Source of the DNA: an uncultured Verrucomicrobiota bacterium
GTDB taxonomy: Bacteria; Verrucomicrobiota; Verrucomicrobiia; Limisphaerales; UBA1412
Direction: 5' to 3'
NCBI GenBank assembly: GCA_944389455.1
Contig: CALXMK010000012.1
Location: 1 to 64,000, forward strand
Length of the DNA: 64,000 nucleotides
The translations under genes were made by a program, and so were the position numbers. Numbering within the stretch: the first letter of the stretch is position 1; the number at the start of each line of letters is the position of its first letter. Below are positions 62,512-64,000 of this stretch, one piece after another. Below the pieces are notes generated by a model. It made no database searches and had not been told where the DNA came from. It saw nothing but the letters and a program-made list of their open reading frames with translations.

Positions 62512-63183
62512 TTATTCTTCTAAACCCCAGACTTCAACTTCTGTATAGCGATTCAGTCGGCTGAATGTACTGCCGTTACTGTACATCCGGATATAACGAA
62601 CTTTCTTACCTTTGGCATCGATTAGGCGACCTTCATGAGTTTCGAAGTACTCGAGGTCTTTACCTTCACCAAAACCTAAGGTGTTGTCGTAGTCATTATT
62701 ATAGAATTGAGTTACTCCTTCTTTGAACTCAGGGTCATCTGAGCCCAGAACGACAATATCACGGTAAACCTGTGGCGTTGCAAAGCTATGCCAGATCAGA
62801 ATGGCACTTACAGTTGATGGTTTCTCTAAGTCGATCTGAATCCACTGTGGTTTGCGGTGGAGTTCAAGATATTCGTCAGTAGCTTCCTTGAAACCATCGT
62901 TTACCAACTCAACGCTACCGGCCAGAGGTGATTTATCACTAGTGGTAATTTTTTTCTCCAAAGCGAGGTTCTTAACTCCTTTAGGAGCCATAAACGGAGC
63001 ACGAGGTTTATCGCTCGGTTTTTCCACATATTCACTCAGTTCAATGTCACTTGGAGTGCCTTGCTCAGAAGGTTTGGGTAACTCTAATGGAAGTGCTTCT
63101 AAATCTGCAGCATTTGTGTTTGCAGTAAATGCCACTGCAGCAATGATAGCTGCAAAACTCAACATTTTAATTTTATGTTTCAT
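62512..63183 (-). CDS. Exported discoidin-like (F5/8 type C) domain protein, copy 1
   Basis: The 223-residue protein starts MKHKIKMLSFAAIIAAVAF with a signal peptide ending near NTNAADLEA. After a short linker it has the F5/8 type C-like domain: VKNLALEKKITTSDKS, EYLELHRKPQWIQIDLEKPS, AILIWHSFATPQVYRDIVVLGS and YIRMYSNGSTFSRLNRYTEVEVWG. The two copies align over their whole length, with the same linker motif (PSEQGTPSDIELSEYVEKPSD here). They probably sit on the cell surface or in the periplasm; ligand unknown. Confidence 0.78.
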   Translation of the reverse strand: MKHKIKMLSFAAIIAAVAFTANTNAADLEALPLELPKPSEQGTPSDIELSEYVEKPSDKPRAPFMAPKGVKNLALEKKITTSDKSPLAGSVELVNDGFKEATDEYLELHRKPQWIQIDLEKPSTVSAILIWHSFATPQVYRDIVVLGSDDPEFKEGVTQFYNNDYDNTLGFGEGKDLEYFETHEGRLIDAKGKKVRYIRMYSNGSTFSRLNRYTEVEVWGLEE

Positions 63184-63400
63184 GTCCTATTTTTGTATTT
63201 ACAAAATACACCTCAGAAATTCTATCAAAATCAAATTTTGTCGGCAAACCTTTTCTCCGCGATCGTTTTCAGAGCAGTGTATGATTTGTTGGTGTATGAT
63301 AAAGAGATATAAAAATCTCCGATACAATTCTCTGCTATTGAAAGTATCTCTGAGGCGAGTTATTACTCAACCTTTTGATTTGACTCTTGAAAGGATTTGG

Positions 63401-64000
63401 TTATTCATTTTGTTCAATACATAATCGGTAGAAAAATGTGTTTTTAGTTAAAGAAAGAGTATATCCGGAATGTGCACCGAGAAGTGTTTGCCAATCGCCA
63501 TCGGTGGAGGAAGCTTGTTGGAGAACAAGTTGGTATCCATCTGGGATAAAAAGATCTGTATCCCAGAAAAGAATAATTTGATTGTCTTCTAGCGAAATAG
63601 AAAGCTGGGGCGCCTCAGTGCGGATATTTATTGCTGATGTTCCTTCTATAGAATGGCTTTTCCCATCTGAGCTTACGATTCCTGATAGTACGAAAGATTC
63701 TTCTGTTCCAGGAAGAGTGTTTATTTTGTAGGAAACGGTATTGGGGAGTGACTCTAACCCCCATGGCCCCCATTTAATTTTTCCTTGAATAGAGTTAAAT
63801 ACACCTCCTTCGGAAATGTTTTGAGGAAATGCTCCTTGAGGAATATTTTCTTCTATGGCGGTGCATTGTTTAGAATCAGATGGGGTGAGAGTTATTGTGA
63901 TTTGATTATTCGCGGCAGAGCGTCTGGCCGTGAGAAGATTTGAATCTATTTCTCCAGAAACAGGAATCCAGTAAAGAGGAGGATTTGGAATGGAAGTGTC
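63401..64000 (-). CDS. C-terminal part of a secreted beta-rich protein (partial)
   Basis: An open frame runs in from the right edge for 199 sense codons and stops at TAA (63401-63403 on the minus strand). It is beta-rich, with KWGPWGLESLPNTVSYKI and FVLSGIVSSDGKSHSIEG, and ends in a 50-residue module (EDNQIILFWDTDLFIPDGY ... FYRLCIEQNE) like the C-terminal ends of two other exported proteins in this window. No catalytic motif is in view; the N-terminal part lies beyond the window. Between it and the discoidin pair, 217 bases hold a probable promoter region and nothing else I can name. Confidence 0.6.
   Translation of the reverse strand, partial: DTSIPNPPLYWIPVSGEIDSNLLTARRSAANNQITITLTPSDSKQCTAIEENIPQGAFPQNISEGGVFNSIQGKIKWGPWGLESLPNTVSYKINTLPGTEESFVLSGIVSSDGKSHSIEGTSAINIRTEAPQLSISLEDNQIILFWDTDLFIPDGYQLVLQQASSTDGDWQTLLGAHSGYTLSLTKNTFFYRLCIEQNE

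Noticed and set aside
62852..63424. A 190-codon plus-strand open frame at the right end
   Set aside because: Antisense to the discoidin gene and its promoter region; no recognisable domain.
1..64000. CRISPR arrays, insertion sequences or prophage
   Set aside because: No regularly spaced repeats, transposase or integrase motifs, or phage structural genes were seen in either strand.

Overview
Organism. The window looks like a chromosomal segment from an anaerobic member of the PVC group, most likely Verrucomicrobiota and possibly Lentisphaerota. The base composition is moderately AT-rich by eye. Evidence: a twin-arginine Gfo/Idh/MocA oxidoreductase, a PVC-style pseudopilin, secreted proteins with immunoglobulin-like or discoidin-like domains, a small ECF sigma factor operon and a TIGR03663-like glycosyltransferase. 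An oxygen-sensitive glycyl radical enzyme of the hydroxyproline dehydratase type and a KamA-type radical SAM protein point to anaerobic life on peptides, perhaps with a host. No insertion sequence, prophage or CRISPR array was seen.

Layout. 1-8.6 kb (+): end of an unknown gene, ammonium transporter, secreted DUF4838-like protein, secreted Ig-domain protein, S9 (DPP IV-like) peptidase and KamA-family protein. 8.6-14.1 kb (-): a probable gene remnant, then an ECF sigma factor, a one-helix membrane protein and two large paralogous exported proteins. 14.2-20.9 kb: aroC (-), then rpmI, rplT, pheS, gltX, leuB and an N-carbamoylputrescine amidase (+). 20.9-25.5 kb: a decayed AAA ATPase gene, a GNAT, a secreted protein, a Gfo/Idh/MocA oxidoreductase and a polysaccharide deacetylase. 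25.5-31.4 kb: comM/yifB (-), glnS and a HypD-like glycyl radical enzyme (+). 31.4-35.8 kb (-): one tight operon of a secreted OB-fold-like protein, a pseudopilin and a three-gene metal ABC importer. 35.8-39.9 kb (+): methyltransferase, prmC, murA and a 23S rRNA uracil methyltransferase. 40-42.8 kb (-): BspA-type repeat protein, polytopic membrane protein and membrane-anchored SUMF1-like protein. 42.8-44 kb: 1.2 kb without an intact gene, holding coding-like fragments. 44-48.5 kb (-): split MacAB-type exporter. 48.6-54.3 kb (-): seven-gene housekeeping operon (EamA-like, yebC, FAH family, proS, HIT, phoH, ybeY). 54.5-64 kb: bi-domain oxidoreductase, methyltransferase, tRNA-Lys(TTT), OlsB-like acyltransferase, a pseudo-peptidase, a GT39-like protein, two tandem discoidin-like exported proteins and the C-terminal part of another secreted protein.

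How it fits together. The housekeeping genes are intact and tightly packed. Accessory functions concentrate on the envelope and on peptide or hydroxyproline use: the DPP IV-like peptidase could release Pro/Hyp dipeptides, and the HypD-like enzyme would dehydrate free hydroxyproline to pyrroline-5-carboxylate. The least explained modules are the sigma-factor operon with two paralogous exported proteins, the pseudopilin-metal importer operon, and the discoidin pair separated by an intrinsic terminator that runs up to the second start codon. Three intergenic stretches carry decayed or decayed-looking genes, which suggests ongoing gene loss.
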